Under the pieces are notes generated by a model. It saw only the letters and a program-made list of their open reading frames with translations, made no database searches and was not told the origin of the DNA. A DNA stretch of 64,000 nucleotides from Trichomonas vaginalis G3 (lineage: Eukaryota; Parabasalia; Trichomonadida; Trichomonadidae). The position numbers and the translations under genes are program-made. Shown here one piece after another: positions 1 through 10,140 of this stretch; the first letter of the stretch is position 1, and every line of letters begins with the position of its first letter. Location of the stretch: positions 10,164,268-10,228,267 of the forward strand of contig NC_067206.1 of assembly GCF_026262505.1 (NCBI RefSeq). The letters are read 5' to 3'.

Positions 1-1
1 G

Positions 2-193
2 GCACTTTTAGCGAAAATGGCAGGCTATGGTGGAGCTGCAGACGGAACAGCCTATAACCCTCAAAGTCAAATGAATTTGAGTTCACTCAAAAATCAAATA
101 TCAGATGTCAAAAAGTCAAACATAGACATACAGAAGCAAATAGGTGAAAACGAAAAGAAACTAGAATATGACAGACACAAAGAAACTCAATGA
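2..193 (+). CDS. C-terminal part of an unknown protein upstream of the large structural gene
   Basis: An open frame enters from the left edge and stops at 191-193. The 63 visible residues start with an Ala/Gly-rich stretch (AGYGGAADG) and end in a charged, probably coiled-coil segment. The end overlaps the start of the next gene (ATG at 168) by 26 bases in another frame. Maverick C carries the same segment at 63188-63471. The two frames could once have been one gene, or the overlap could be real. Function not recognised. Confidence 0.5.
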   Translation, partial: ALLAKMAGYGGAADGTAYNPQSQMNLSSLKNQISDVKKSNIDIQKQIGENEKKLEYDRHKETQ

Positions 194-3100
194 GTTAAAC
201 GTAGAGAAAAAGAAGAAAGAAGAACAACTGAAAGAACTAAGTACAGAGGAATATGCGAAAAAAGTGTCAGAAAAAGCAGCAGAAGTAGCAAAAATGGAAC
301 AAGATGTTGTAAATTTGAAAAACCATACTACTCAATATAAAGTACTGAAAGATGAAGAGATAAAACAAAAAGCCCTGAAGACATATATGGATAGCGATGA
401 GTATAAAAAAGAAGTTGAAGCAAATGTAAAGGCAGAAAAACTTTTACAGTTGCAAAACCAAACCGTACAGTATGAAAACTTAGCACAAGAAAGTAAAAAT
501 AACGACGCAGCCATGCAAAAGGCAATGAAAAGCGCAGAATATATAAAAGCTAACAATGACTGGTTAGATGCCCAAGCCAACGCTAAAGCAGCCCAACTTA
601 TAGGGTCAATAAGGACAAAAATACAAGCGGATGAAGACAGTTCAAATGAAGCTTTAATGAATGCTGACTTTAAGAACGCCTTCGAAGCTCTTCATAGTAA
701 GGTGAAACTAGTGAACGACTTCTCATCTGGAAAGAAACTGAAGTCTGAAGGTTTCGACAAAGAGTTAAAAGAAGTAGCACAAAATATGACGAAAATAACA
801 GATGCAGCAACGAGACAGGCAGTTCAAAGTGCCTATGACGCCGTTAGAGCAACTGTTGTGGAAAGTCAAGAAAAAGAGTTACAACAGACCAAAACAGACC
901 TAGTAAATGCTTTCTTAAAAACGAAAAGTCAGGTAGGACACTATGCTGCAGATGGAACATATGTGCCAGCTGGTGGAACTTATATGCCAGCTGGTGGAAC
1001 TTATATACCAGCTGGTGGAACTTATATACTAGCTAGTGGAACCTATATACCACCAAACCCTCCAAGAGAAGCACCTGCACCAGGACTACCTAAAACATTT
1101 ACATCGTCACATGGACACAGACACAGGCATGCACCAAAACCAACACAACAACCAACAGTTCAAAATCCAGCACCACAACAACAACCAAAACCAACAGTTC
1201 AAAACCCTGCACAACAACCAACAGTTCAAAACCCTGCACAGCAACAACAACCAACACAGCAACCAACAGTTCAAAATCCAGCACAACAACAACAACAAAC
1301 AGAGCAAGGACATAAAAGAAGTAGAGAACAAGGAAACCAAGATTTCTTAAAAATGCTTAAAGAAGACTATGGTTACCCAGCTACTCTTGACTTTAGTGAC
1401 AGATATAAAGAAGCTATTAGAAAGTTCAAGGAAGGAAATACTGACCCGAACCTATTTAGCTTTATGGCTCAGCACCAAATGGGATATAATTTCAAACCTG
1501 GAAAATACAAGCTCGCTAAGGGATATGATTTAATAGCATATCATCCAAATGACATGACTGAATTTACTCCGAGATATTTGGTGTCAGAGCTAAATGACAA
1601 TTCAACTCTCTTCATGAAACGCGTAAAAAATAGAGACGGAACGAAAGAAGAAAGGTTTATGAGTCCGGATGACTTAGATAGGGAACTTGTTAAAAACGGT
1701 CTCGGAATATATGAAATGCCAGCAGATGAGGTACAAGAAACTCCACAGGAAGAAGTTCAGATACAACCAGACATGGAAGAAATAGTTCAGCAACAACAGC
1801 CAGAAGAGCCTGAAGGAAACGAACAAGTCCCTCCTTTGGAAACTAACTTCACAGAACTAGATGAAGATTTGGAACAGCCGAAAAATCTTGACCCTCAACA
1901 AGAGTATGAGGTGAATATGGAATCTTTCCAAGAGTCTAAGAAAAATTCGGCTGACATGGTAGAAGAATATCGAAAAATGTTTGCCGACATACAAAAGACT
2001 CCAACACCAGATGAAAATATTCAGCATAGAATGGAAGTACTGAAAGAAAATGTACGCAAATACAATAACCCTTTTTACTTACGACCATATAACGTTCAAT
2101 CTTTGGCTGAACTCGGTGAAAATAAAAGGTTAAATTTCAACAAAACATATAGAAATGAAACATTGTTTAAAGTTCATTCAGAACCTAACCAATATGGAAA
2201 CAAACCTACTTTTGTTTCTGCAGACGATGGAACTACAATGAGATGGGGTCATAAAGCTAACCCGGATAGGTGGTTCATAAACTTACAACCACAATTCCAA
2301 GAAGTTGTAGACGCAATGGAAGTCAATGGTGAACCAGATATAGCTGGTATTTTCAGCGCGGCTTTAATGCCATTGAAAGATATGAAAGATGCAGATATTT
2401 TGGACCAGTATGAAATGAACATGGCTGATGGAAATATAACACCTGACGTTCTAGAACATTTATCTCAAAGAACTACACAGAACCATAGAGATGGTATATT
2501 TGGTGAAGAGTTTAGAAAGAAAGTTAGGGAGAGAGAAGGAAGAGAACCTATTGTACATGACCTTGCAAACGAAAGTTTGCAAAATGTCATAAAAACTTAC
2601 TTTGCAGACAATGAACCGAGAATGGATGAATATTTAAGAAAACTCAAATGGACAGTACCAAATGAAATGTTAGTATTGAAAAACATGTTCCTTGACAAAA
2701 TAAAACCAACTACAGAAATAAATGACGCAAGACTGAAACATTGGGTAAAAGCTTTCCCATTCACAAAAGATATAATTGGTAACATGGAAAGAAAACCAGA
2801 ATGGCTACAAAAACATATATTTGGAAACGAGCTTATTCCATATGGACAGGCACTGTTTGAAGAGCTTGAACCGGAAACTCAGAAAAGAGTCATGCAAACA
2901 ATACGCGAAGACTCAAATACAAACTATGACAAACTCTTTCTAGGATATAGGTTACCTGAGATGGGCGACCAGAGCCCAAAGGCAAAAAGGACATGGGAAA
3001 TTTACAACATACTAGGTGAACATGAGGCAAAGATGCAACAACTTGAAGCAGAGGGCAAGTTACCAAAAGCGACACCAAAGAAGAAGAGAAGAGTAGAACA

Positions 3101-3227
3101 AAGTGAAAATAGTGAAGAAGTAACTTCATCTAGTGAAAGTAGTGGCAATGAAGGAAAAAGAAGAGTTAAAAACTCAGTCAGGAAGAAAGTAAAGCTTGGT
3201 CCACGTGGGTTCTATTATGACACATAA
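168..3227 (+). CDS. large structural-type protein with Gln/Pro repeats (1019 aa)
   Basis: The protein begins with about 270 residues of charged coiled coil. Then come four short repeats of the type AGGTYIP, a Gln/Pro/Asn-rich linker built on QQPTVQNPA repeats (about residues 320-390), a Glu/Gln-rich part, and a folded-looking C-terminal half. The tail is basic and contains PKKKRRVE, which resembles a nuclear localisation signal. It lies 32 bp before the MCP gene, which suggests a virion or scaffold role; this is inference. The counterpart in C (60240-63215) is about 97% alike but frameshifted. Maverick B has an unrelated-looking repeat-rich giant protein (45008-47863) that may fill the same place. 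No catalytic motif was recognised. Confidence 0.8.
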   Translation: MTDTKKLNELNVEKKKKEEQLKELSTEEYAKKVSEKAAEVAKMEQDVVNLKNHTTQYKVLKDEEIKQKALKTYMDSDEYKKEVEANVKAEKLLQLQNQTVQYENLAQESKNNDAAMQKAMKSAEYIKANNDWLDAQANAKAAQLIGSIRTKIQADEDSSNEALMNADFKNAFEALHSKVKLVNDFSSGKKLKSEGFDKELKEVAQNMTKITDAATRQAVQSAYDAVRATVVESQEKELQQTKTDLVNAFLKTKSQVGHYAADGTYVPAGGTYMPAGGTYIPAGGTYILASGTYIPPNPPREAPAPGLPKTFTSSHGHRHRHAPKPTQQPTVQNPAPQQQPKPTVQNPAQQPTVQNPAQQQQPTQQPTVQNPAQQQQQTEQGHKRSREQGNQDFLKMLKEDYGYPATLDFSDRYKEAIRKFKEGNTDPNLFSFMAQHQMGYNFKPGKYKLAKGYDLIAYHPNDMTEFTPRYLVSELNDNSTLFMKRVKNRDGTKEERFMSPDDLDRELVKNGLGIYEMPADEVQETPQEEVQIQPDMEEIVQQQQPEEPEGNEQVPPLETNFTELDEDLEQPKNLDPQQEYEVNMESFQESKKNSADMVEEYRKMFADIQKTPTPDENIQHRMEVLKENVRKYNNPFYLRPYNVQSLAELGENKRLNFNKTYRNETLFKVHSEPNQYGNKPTFVSADDGTTMRWGHKANPDRWFINLQPQFQEVVDAMEVNGEPDIAGIFSAALMPLKDMKDADILDQYEMNMADGNITPDVLEHLSQRTTQNHRDGIFGEEFRKKVREREGREPIVHDLANESLQNVIKTYFADNEPRMDEYLRKLKWTVPNEMLVLKNMFLDKIKPTTEINDARLKHWVKAFPFTKDIIGNMERKPEWLQKHIFGNELIPYGQALFEELEPETQKRVMQTIREDSNTNYDKLFLGYRLPEMGDQSPKAKRTWEIYNILGEHEAKMQQLEAEGKLPKATPKKKRRVEQSENSEEVTSSSESSGNEGKRRVKNSVRKKVKLGPRGFYYDT

Positions 3228-3259
3228 ATCCAACTATTCTATATTTTTACCCATATGAA

Positions 3260-4867
3260 ATGTACGCCGCTCAGAATATAACGCCAACAGTTTTGGATGC
3301 CATGAACGGAAATGTTTCCGAATGGTATAACGAATGCGACAATGCCATTAGAAGGTCAGAAATAGTTCCTGGAACTTACGAATATACAACTGCTGTTTCT
3401 TATGGAAACGTAGGTGAGTTTGGAGAAGGTTCTTCAACAACAGTAGATATTGCTTGCGACAGGTTTCATATTATTTCTATTGACAACTCATTCTTATACG
3501 TGGAACAAGACATTGAAATAAAACCTTCTGCCAAGTTGTCTGACAAGAAAGGTTGCAATGGAATTTTCTATGTCGGATACCAATATGCTCCAGAAGTTTT
3601 CATGGGATATAAGATATATTCTAACTCTGACTTAGTTCAAACAGTAACATGGGCAAACTATGAATGGTTCGCTTTGAGAAACTCAGTACAACCACAAGCT
3701 AGAGAACAAACAGACCAGTATGCAACTATTGAGAAAATAAGAAGACTTGACCCTAACGTTCCAGGAGTTTATGTTAACCTTTCTGGACAAACTGCAGCAG
3801 CAGTAACCAAAGTAAAACTGAAACTTAGAGTTCCTTTGTCATCTTTCCTCATCTTCAGGTTTTTAAGATACTTGCCAAACTGGGCAGGAAAAATTTCTAT
3901 CGAACTTACTCCAAGCAAAAATAACTTAGTCATTGCACCAACACAAGACCCATTCACTATTACAGACGTAGAGGGAACAAATAAAACGTCATTCGCCGAC
4001 TTTTGCAAAGACAAAGTTGACTTAGACTTTGGTTTCTCAAACCTCAACACTGAAGTAAACTATTATTTCAATGCTGGTGGAACTGCTTGGGACCCAGTTA
4101 AGTTCACATGCGAAAAATTTGAATGCAAGAGAATAGAAAGCAGACTTGCAGTCTATATGTTGGACCCAGATATTTCAAATGCTTTAGCTGCCAAATATAT
4201 TGCAGTTCCACTTATGTTCCCTATACACCAAATATCTGTCAAAGACTTTGCAGGTGAAGTTGGAAACCAAAGTGCTGACCCAGGTGCAAGAACAGATATT
4301 GCTTTAACAACTGCAATGAAACATGCAGATACTATGTTTGTACTGTTCAGACGAACTATAAATGACTATTCTTGTTTCTACAACCCTGGTATTAAATATC
4401 ATATAAACATAGATGGCAAATATTATCCAAGAGAAGAATATTCTACAGTTGAGGATATGAGGTCATACAACTTGACATTAGATGCTATGAACTTTAACAA
4501 CAACTTCACAACAACCATTAACCCTGAAATGCAAAGTTCTATTATGCCATATGTGAAAGTATGGACTCATACAGGAGGTCAAAAAACTCAATATACAAAT
4601 GGAGACCGTTCAAACTTTTGGCTTGGCATTCCATTTGCTGACTCAGAAGACTTTATGGGTGGTATTTCAACTGTTGGTACTGTACAAATACAATATACTG
4701 GTGACAGAGACGGTCCAGATGAATTGAAAGCAAAGAAGTTTACAAAACCAATAGCACTTTTCACGGAAGATGCTCTTTTGAAGATTCGTTCGATGAAACC
4801 TGCTGGGGCTCCTCAGATTGGTATAACGACAGCTTCCATCGAGCAGATTTTGGCAGCAGGTCAGTAA
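3260..4867 (+). CDS. MCP: major capsid protein, double jelly-roll type (535 aa)
   Basis: This matches the expected size of a Polinton MCP and lies in a capsid gene cluster. The middle of the protein, with FLIFRFLRYLPNWAGKISIEL, parallels the B MCP segment RFLILNNIRFLPAFAGNLQL, supporting a shared fold. In the family the protein forms trimeric capsomers of an icosahedral shell. The start ATG at 3260 follows a TTTTTAC motif by 10 bases, a spacing seen at many genes here. The 3' end overlaps the gene on the other strand (4761-5180) by 107 bases. The copy in C is broken; this one is open. Confidence 0.85.
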   Translation: MYAAQNITPTVLDAMNGNVSEWYNECDNAIRRSEIVPGTYEYTTAVSYGNVGEFGEGSSTTVDIACDRFHIISIDNSFLYVEQDIEIKPSAKLSDKKGCNGIFYVGYQYAPEVFMGYKIYSNSDLVQTVTWANYEWFALRNSVQPQAREQTDQYATIEKIRRLDPNVPGVYVNLSGQTAAAVTKVKLKLRVPLSSFLIFRFLRYLPNWAGKISIELTPSKNNLVIAPTQDPFTITDVEGTNKTSFADFCKDKVDLDFGFSNLNTEVNYYFNAGGTAWDPVKFTCEKFECKRIESRLAVYMLDPDISNALAAKYIAVPLMFPIHQISVKDFAGEVGNQSADPGARTDIALTTAMKHADTMFVLFRRTINDYSCFYNPGIKYHINIDGKYYPREEYSTVEDMRSYNLTLDAMNFNNNFTTTINPEMQSSIMPYVKVWTHTGGQKTQYTNGDRSNFWLGIPFADSEDFMGGISTVGTVQIQYTGDRDGPDELKAKKFTKPIALFTEDALLKIRSMKPAGAPQIGITTASIEQILAAGQ

Positions 4868-5180
4868 GTTGTTCTTGAACTGACTTCTCTCCGTCAAATA
4901 TTGACAGTACGCCAGTTTTGATATAATATTGTATTAAAAACTTTCCTTTAGAAATATCGGTCAGTTTTGTTGTTATATTTTTGTCAACGTCAAGAACTTT
5001 CACCATCTCAGTTATACCAACTTTCTTTGCTTTATGAAAATATTTTGGTTCAGCAAAGACTGCTATTCTATAACATTTTCCATTGTTTGTGTAAAGAACT
5101 ATTCTGTCAATGTATTTGTATTGTTTGTGTGTGTAAACTTTGTTTTGCTTCAATTCGAAGAGATACTCAAATACGTCCAT
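4761..5180 (-). CDS. conserved small Maverick protein, function unknown (139 aa)
   Basis: The frame is open and is conserved in C (58292-58709, with frameshifts), so it is unlikely to be a shadow of the MCP although its last 107 bases run antisense to the MCP 3' end. The N-terminal half is a mix of short strands and Lys/Tyr-rich segments. The C-terminus is Ser/Glu/Gln-rich. Its ATG is only 18 bp from the ATG of the divergent gene at 5199, implying a shared bidirectional promoter. No family recognised. Confidence 0.65.
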   Translation of the reverse strand: MDVFEYLFELKQNKVYTHKQYKYIDRIVLYTNNGKCYRIAVFAEPKYFHKAKKVGITEMVKVLDVDKNITTKLTDISKGKFLIQYYIKTGVLSIFDGEKSVQEQLTDLLPKSARWKLSLYQSEEPQQVSSNESSKEHLP

Positions 5181-5198
5181 CTTTTTATTCTAAGTAAA
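5181..5198. promoter_or_regulatory. very short divergent promoter
   Basis: Only 18 bases separate the start codons of two divergent genes. The same arrangement is kept in C (58274-58291). Any core promoter must lie in this gap or inside the coding sequences. Confidence 0.5.
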
Positions 5199-5780
5199 AT
5201 GTCATTTCCGAAAAATAGAAGCGTAAGTGTTTCAAAAGGTTTAATGGCGGTGGCAGATGTGAAGTTAAATTCACCAACTCAAACAAACAGTCAAAGTGTT
5301 ATTGTCAATGTCAAAGAAAGAGATGTTGAAGTGGGGAAACCATACGAAGACCAAGATGGTATAACAATAGTTCCTGTAAAAGAACCAACATATCCTGAAG
5401 TTAGCAGAGACTTAAGTTCTGTTGCAGATATTCGAAATGACTACCAACAACTGAAAGACAAACTTCAAACTCAGGAGAAGATTTGTCAAGCTTTAGGTAT
5501 AATGTTAAACTTGGTCGAACACAACCCTGTAAAAGTGAACTCATATGTCATTGCACCTCATGAAGTTTTGAAAGAACTATTGAAACTTTTGACAGAGGCA
5601 GACGATATAAACATCAAAGAAATAGAACCCGACGTTAGTTGCTGTGGTGTTTCAATTAATGTCATTGACAAGATATACGTTATGAAAGGAGGTGAAACGT
5701 TGAACTTAAAATATAGTTTCCCAGACGTTATAAAAATATTTGACGACCACAACATTTCATTAAATTTATTTGCTAAGTAA
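5199..5780 (+). CDS. minor virion-type protein with PD(V/I)(S/T)CCG motif (193 aa)
   Basis: The start at 5199 (MSFPKNRS) was chosen over the longer open frame because it follows the divergent promoter and is kept in C. The C-terminal 80 residues match the protein at 42764-43342 in B: both have an EPDVSCCG or DPDITCCG motif followed by a strand-rich tail. The N-terminal half is low in order, with a coiled-coil segment around residue 90. It stops one base before the penton gene ATG. Conservation across two divergent Mavericks marks it as part of the morphogenesis set; a virion role is inferred. Confidence 0.7.
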   Translation: MSFPKNRSVSVSKGLMAVADVKLNSPTQTNSQSVIVNVKERDVEVGKPYEDQDGITIVPVKEPTYPEVSRDLSSVADIRNDYQQLKDKLQTQEKICQALGIMLNLVEHNPVKVNSYVIAPHEVLKELLKLLTEADDINIKEIEPDVSCCGVSINVIDKIYVMKGGETLNLKYSFPDVIKIFDDHNISLNLFAK

Positions 5781-6583
5781 ATGGCAGAAGACACAATGGT
5801 TTATACTATTACGACTAAAAACCCTGAGTCATATAATTCTATAACAACAAACTTACAAAGTCCTCAAGGACGATATTGTAAACTAACCTTAAACACAATG
5901 AACGACTAAAGCTTGTTTTGCTCTTTTGACACCAAAAGATTTTATTGTTGTGAATGGTAAAAATACTCCTTTGAAGATACTTACTCAGATATACCACCAC
6001 AGGTTTTGTTGACTTATTTAATACTTTAAGTACGGGTGTAACATGTGCTGCAACTAGAGCAGGTTTCATTATGTTTGGATGTCCGACTGAGTTTACTATA
6101 AACAATATGAGCTATAATACAAAACTTATATCTGGTTTTTACTACCAACAGTTTCCTATAACAGGAAAAGGTGTCATACAAGGAATGTCTGTTCCATTGA
6201 CTTTAAGTACACCTATTTTATATATTGTTTCAAACTTAGGTTCAAAGTGTTATTCGAATGTCGACAGAAACTACTATGACCAAAAGATACTTATGCGTAT
6301 AAATAACACATTCTCTGCTGGTTTGCCTATTGTTCATTCGAATGCAGAATTTTCAACCTTAGTAAACTCAAACACTTTAGCAAACATAAACTTAACCTTA
6401 GTTGACGCAAACTTTGTTCCTGTAAAACTTTTATGTCCTATGTATTTGTCAATGACGGCAGAAAGTTTCGAATTGGAAGATGCAACTGGTGAAAGTATTG
6501 TATTACAAGAACAACTTCAACAACAAATAGCTCAAGAACAACAAATGCAACAAATAGCTCAAGAACAACAAAGTCAAGAATAA
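5781..6583 (+). pseudogene. penton-like minor capsid protein, frameshifted
   Basis: The frame opens at 5781 (MAEDTM), breaks near 5908 and again near 6000, then runs open to 6583. The last part contains LTLVDANFVPVKLLCPMYLS, which matches FTLVDFQDQPVRLLSPMFMV of the intact B gene at 34243-34968. In Polintons a single jelly-roll protein forms the fivefold vertices. The tail is Gln/Glu-rich with repeats of QIAQEQQ. Order after the MCP fits the assignment. The copy in C is broken at other places and by a mariner insertion. Confidence 0.7.
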
Positions 6584-6609
6584 AAAATATTTTTTTTATT
6601 TTTATAAAA

Positions 6610-7850
6610 ATGTACAGAATAGATGTTTCAGATTTTTATGACTTCCAAGCATTCAGAAATATGTGTCCATTTCGAGACTATAACAAAGCAGTCGAGAATT
6701 TGAAACGTTTAGTCATTTATGTCGACTCTGCCCAGAATGTTATGTCATGAAAGAATGGGATGTTGTCTTTAACAAACCAAGAGCAACAATAGTGTCTGAA
6801 CAAGAATGTAGACAGAAACTTAAGAAAATAAAAGTTGTACAAGTTGGCATGAAGATGTTAGATGCTTGGGATATCTTATTGTCAAAGTTAGAAGATTTTT
6901 CAGTTCGAGGTATAAAGTTCTATACACCTTCTCCAAACTTCTATTCTATCTTCACTGGATATAAATATGAACAAGTAGAATGGAAAGAAAATATTATAGA
7001 AGCTTGGTTTAGACCATGTCAAAGAAATTATATGCAATGGAAACGAAAGAGTCTATGAGTATATCTTATGTTGGTTTGCAAACATCTTACAACATCAAGT
7101 GCTAAAAATGAAAACTGCTCTCATTATAATTGGAAAACAAGGAACAGGTAAGAACACATTCTTTACAGATATTTTGTGCAAACTGTTAGAAGGTTATTCG
7201 AATCCGAATATGACAAACTTAGAAAACATCTGCGGTAAATTTAACTCTTCAATAGAGAATATGAAACTTATAGTATGTAACGAACTTCAAAGTATAGATA
7301 CACACAAAAGTTTTGAACTCAGATGCTTTGAAGAGTCTTTATAACAGACAAAGTTGGAGTTGTTGAAAGAAAATATAAAGACCAAAGAGTTTGTGAAAAT
7401 GTTGCAAACTTCATTATGGTTTCAAACAATGCTTTCCGATGAAATTAGAAAGTTCTGACAGAAGATATGTAGTTGTCAGAACGTCAGATTCTCATATGCA
7501 AGATACAGAATATTTTGACGACTTAGCAGAAACTTTGACATCTGACTTTTACAACCACTTGTTCTCATATTTCATGACATTAGATATTTCTAAGTTCAAT
7601 CCAAGACAAATTCCACATACCGAAGAGAGACAAACATTGTTAAGCAAACAAGAGTGTATATGAACTGTTCATAGATGAAACTGACTTTGTGTCATTAGAT
7701 GAAAGGTCATTGTACGATTCGTATAAACAATATTGTCAAGATATGGTTATATGACAGCTTCTAAACGAACATTCTTGGCAAATGTCAAAAGTCTTTTAGA
7801 CGTACAGAATGGTGTATATACAAAGAAAAATTTTCTGAGTAAATTTAAAA
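6610..7850 (+). pseudogene. D5-like superfamily 3 helicase, frameshifted
   Basis: Fragments in successive frames read as one protein starting at 6610 (MYRIDV). Walker A GKQGTGKN is at about 7132-7155, the B motif LIVCNEL near 7270, motif C FIMVSNN near 7413-7433 and an arginine-rich SDRRYVVV just after it. That order is typical of SF3/D5-type (DUF5906) replicative helicases of large DNA viruses and mobile elements. The C-terminal piece (SKRTFLANVKSLLDVQNG) resembles the downstream gene at 7880. Breaks lie near 6735, 7058, 7340, 7435 and 7665. The copy in C (54350-55572) breaks at partly different sites, so both decayed separately or carry sequence errors. A primase domain was not seen. Confidence 0.75.
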
Positions 7851-7879
7851 AAAATATTTTTTTTTATCCGATAGAAAAG

Positions 7880-8196
7880 ATGACAGAAAAATTAACTTTT
7901 TACATAGGCCAAACCCTTCTTGCCTACATCTTTTTAAGCCACAATATATAGACATAGAACTAAATAGAGAAAGCGAAATTCTACAAACAGAAGAAACATA
8001 TAGAGACCTAGATAACGAAAATGGATATGCGCTATTCTGGTTAGATTGTCCTTATGAAATGTATGAAAAAAGGGCTTTATATGAAGAATATAGATATTGT
8101 CATGAAAACGATATAAGACCAAGCTCTAGAGAAAAATTCTATGCTGGTATAAAACATCTTTTCGAAGTTCAGAATGGCAAATATAGAAAGAAATAA
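7880..8196 (+). pseudogene. duplicate of the helicase C-terminal domain
   Basis: After a frameshift near 7930 the frame reads to the stop at 8194-8196. It ends in SSREKFYAGIKHLFEVQNGK, which aligns with the end of the upstream helicase (ASKRTFLANVKSLLDVQNGV). The DNA just upstream of each unit (7835-7879 and 8190-8244) is also repeated, with the shared string ATCCGATAGAAAAGATG. The unit therefore looks like a tandem duplication of the helicase 3' end that later diverged. C lacks it. Confidence 0.6.
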
Positions 8197-8244
8197 TTTT
8201 TCTGAGTAAATTTTAAAAAAATATTTTTTTATCCGATAGAAAAG

Positions 8245-8662
8245 ATGGCAAAATTCACTCAGTAAACAAGTACATGTCAGGACTTAAAGAAGAACTAGAC
8301 CCATTCACATATTTGAATGTTTACTTCTACCATTTTGAAAAGTCTTCATTCAGCAAAGTTTGGAACATCGAACCAGTTAAGTTTGCTATTGTGACTAAAA
8401 ATGGTGCGAAATTTGAAGACTTAGACATAGAAGTTTGTTAACAGTCAAAGAAAGTTTTGACAGAGGTTCTCAAACCTTAAAGAAGGCAAAGCATACAAAC
8501 TTGTTATACCTTATGAACCAAAGAAAGCAGACGACTATGAATATTATGAGTCTAAGATAGTTGAAGTTTCAAGGTAAATTGGGTAAAAAGATTTTAGAGT
8601 CTAAGCCAGTGTTTGCTCCTAAAGAGGAAGAGAACATTGACATTGACCCGAGAATGTTCTAA
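8245..8662 (+). pseudogene. unknown protein, frameshifted
   Basis: Joined fragments suggest an ORF of about 135 codons ending in a Glu-rich tail and DPRMF. It starts after the repeated upstream block also seen before 7880. C has the same gene (53873-54295) with an altered start codon. It has alternating hydrophobic strands and lies after the helicase, so a single-strand DNA-binding role is possible, but no diagnostic motif was found. Confidence 0.5.
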
Positions 8663-8678
8663 AAATAAAATTTTATTT

Positions 8679-9125
8679 TTACATGTCAAATTTCTTCTTC
8701 TCTGGTTCAGGTTCTTTCTTCTCTTCTTCTTACTTTCTTTTCTTTCTTTCTCTCTTCTTCTTTTCTGGTGGAGTTATGTCAAACTTCTCAGAACCATATT
8801 TTTGTAAAAGTTCTTTGTCCTTTAATAGCTCTTCTATTCTGTTTTCTATTTCATCTTCAAGAAAAGCGCATGTGTCTTCTTTGCATTCTAAGAACTTTTG
8901 TTGGACTTCATCTTTCCAATCGGCGTCATCTCTGTCAACAAGTCTGTCATTGACAAATTTTAAGACTGCTCTGCTTAATGTTTTATGGTTCTTGTCATAT
9001 TCCCAGAAACAGAACTTTAGAACAAATTCACCTTTCTTGTTTACACTATGTAAGATTTTATGGTCGACAGATGTTTTGCTGTCGAAAAGTTTATCTCGAA
9101 TATAGATAGCGAAATCGCTAGACAT
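8679..9125 (-). pseudogene. small coiled-coil protein with basic tail (one frameshift)
   Basis: The frame reads MSSDFAIYIRDKLFD from 9125, is open for about 130 codons, then shifts near 8730 before the conserved end KKKFDM at 8679-8696. C holds the same gene at 53400-53854 with the same ends. The middle is acidic and helical (ENRIEELLKDKELLQKYG); the tail is a run of Lys, Arg and Glu. It diverges from the ATPase gene across 36 bp. Function unknown. Confidence 0.6.
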
Positions 9126-9161
9126 TTTCTAAAAGATAAAAATTTTAATTTTTCTAAAAAT

Positions 9162-10037
9162 ATGTTAGAAAAAAAGTTTGCTGACATTGACAAGAAATTT
9201 GAGAATGTTTTAAACAAGAACAAGGTGAAATTAGAAAATGCTCAGATAAAACCCATACATGACAAGTTCTTATTTGCTCAGAATGGTATAACAGGTCTAA
9301 TTGCACCACCTGGGTCGGGTAAGACTTTCACTTATCTTAAAATGGCTGCACAACAACAAGAACTAGATGAGAAGAACCCATTCTATGAGTTAGTTGTTAT
9401 TTGTAGTACTTCTGGTCAATTTGACCAAACCGTCAATTCGTTCAAAGATATTATAAAGAAGTCTAAGTTAGTATGTATAAAAGACTCTGAGTTGTTAGAT
9501 TGGATAAAGAAGTACCAAAGAAGAGTTTTGAAGTACAATGCTATAAATGAGTATGTCAATTCGAAGTTTAAAGACCCAAATGAGGAAATGCAGAGAATAT
9601 TAGAGAAGAAACACTTCAGAAACAAACAGAAAGAGATAGAATACATTTCGAAGAAATTGCAATCTTACGATTGGAAGACTTACCCTCATAGATGTCTTCT
9701 TATCTTAGATGATTTCGCCTCTCATCCTTTGTTAAAGAACAGAGAACAAGACATGTGTCGAATTCTCAAGAAGCTCAGACACTTTAACATCTCAGTTGTC
9801 ATTTGTGTACAGACAGCAAAGAGTTTAAGTAAGGATGTAAAGAGAATACTTACTGACATTGTACTTTTCCCCGGATTGTCCGAAGACGATTTCATGGAAC
9901 TTATGAAAGAGTCCATGGCAGGTAAGTTTGACAGACATGAACTATGGGAGAAGTACAAAGTCATACAAGACCCTCATACTTCTTTCAGAATTCATATCTA
10001 CGCAAACAAAGTTCAAATTGTAAAAAGTCAAGCGTAA
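9162..10037 (+). CDS. FtsK/HerA-type genome packaging ATPase (291 aa)
   Basis: Walker A APPGSGKT lies about 50 residues from the start and Walker B CLLILDDF around residue 185. The same two sites, with similar spacing, occur in the B homologue (48960-49859: GKMGSGKT, SLLVLDDY). In Polintons this A32-like enzyme is thought to pump DNA into capsids. The start at 9162 (MLEKKFAD) was preferred to an upstream ATG at 9060 because the divergent gene starts at 9125. It is one of the few intact A genes. The copy in C is cut by the assembly gap. Confidence 0.85.
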   Translation: MLEKKFADIDKKFENVLNKNKVKLENAQIKPIHDKFLFAQNGITGLIAPPGSGKTFTYLKMAAQQQELDEKNPFYELVVICSTSGQFDQTVNSFKDIIKKSKLVCIKDSELLDWIKKYQRRVLKYNAINEYVNSKFKDPNEEMQRILEKKHFRNKQKEIEYISKKLQSYDWKTYPHRCLLILDDFASHPLLKNREQDMCRILKKLRHFNISVVICVQTAKSLSKDVKRILTDIVLFPGLSEDDFMELMKESMAGKFDRHELWEKYKVIQDPHTSFRIHIYANKVQIVKSQA

Positions 10038-10140
10038 AAAATGTAAGTGTTTAGTCTTAGTCTGTTGTGGTGCTGGGGCTGTCGGTTCTTCTGGCTTTGG
10101 AATGGACTCGGTTGGTGGTACGTCGGACATTCGTTTGTGT

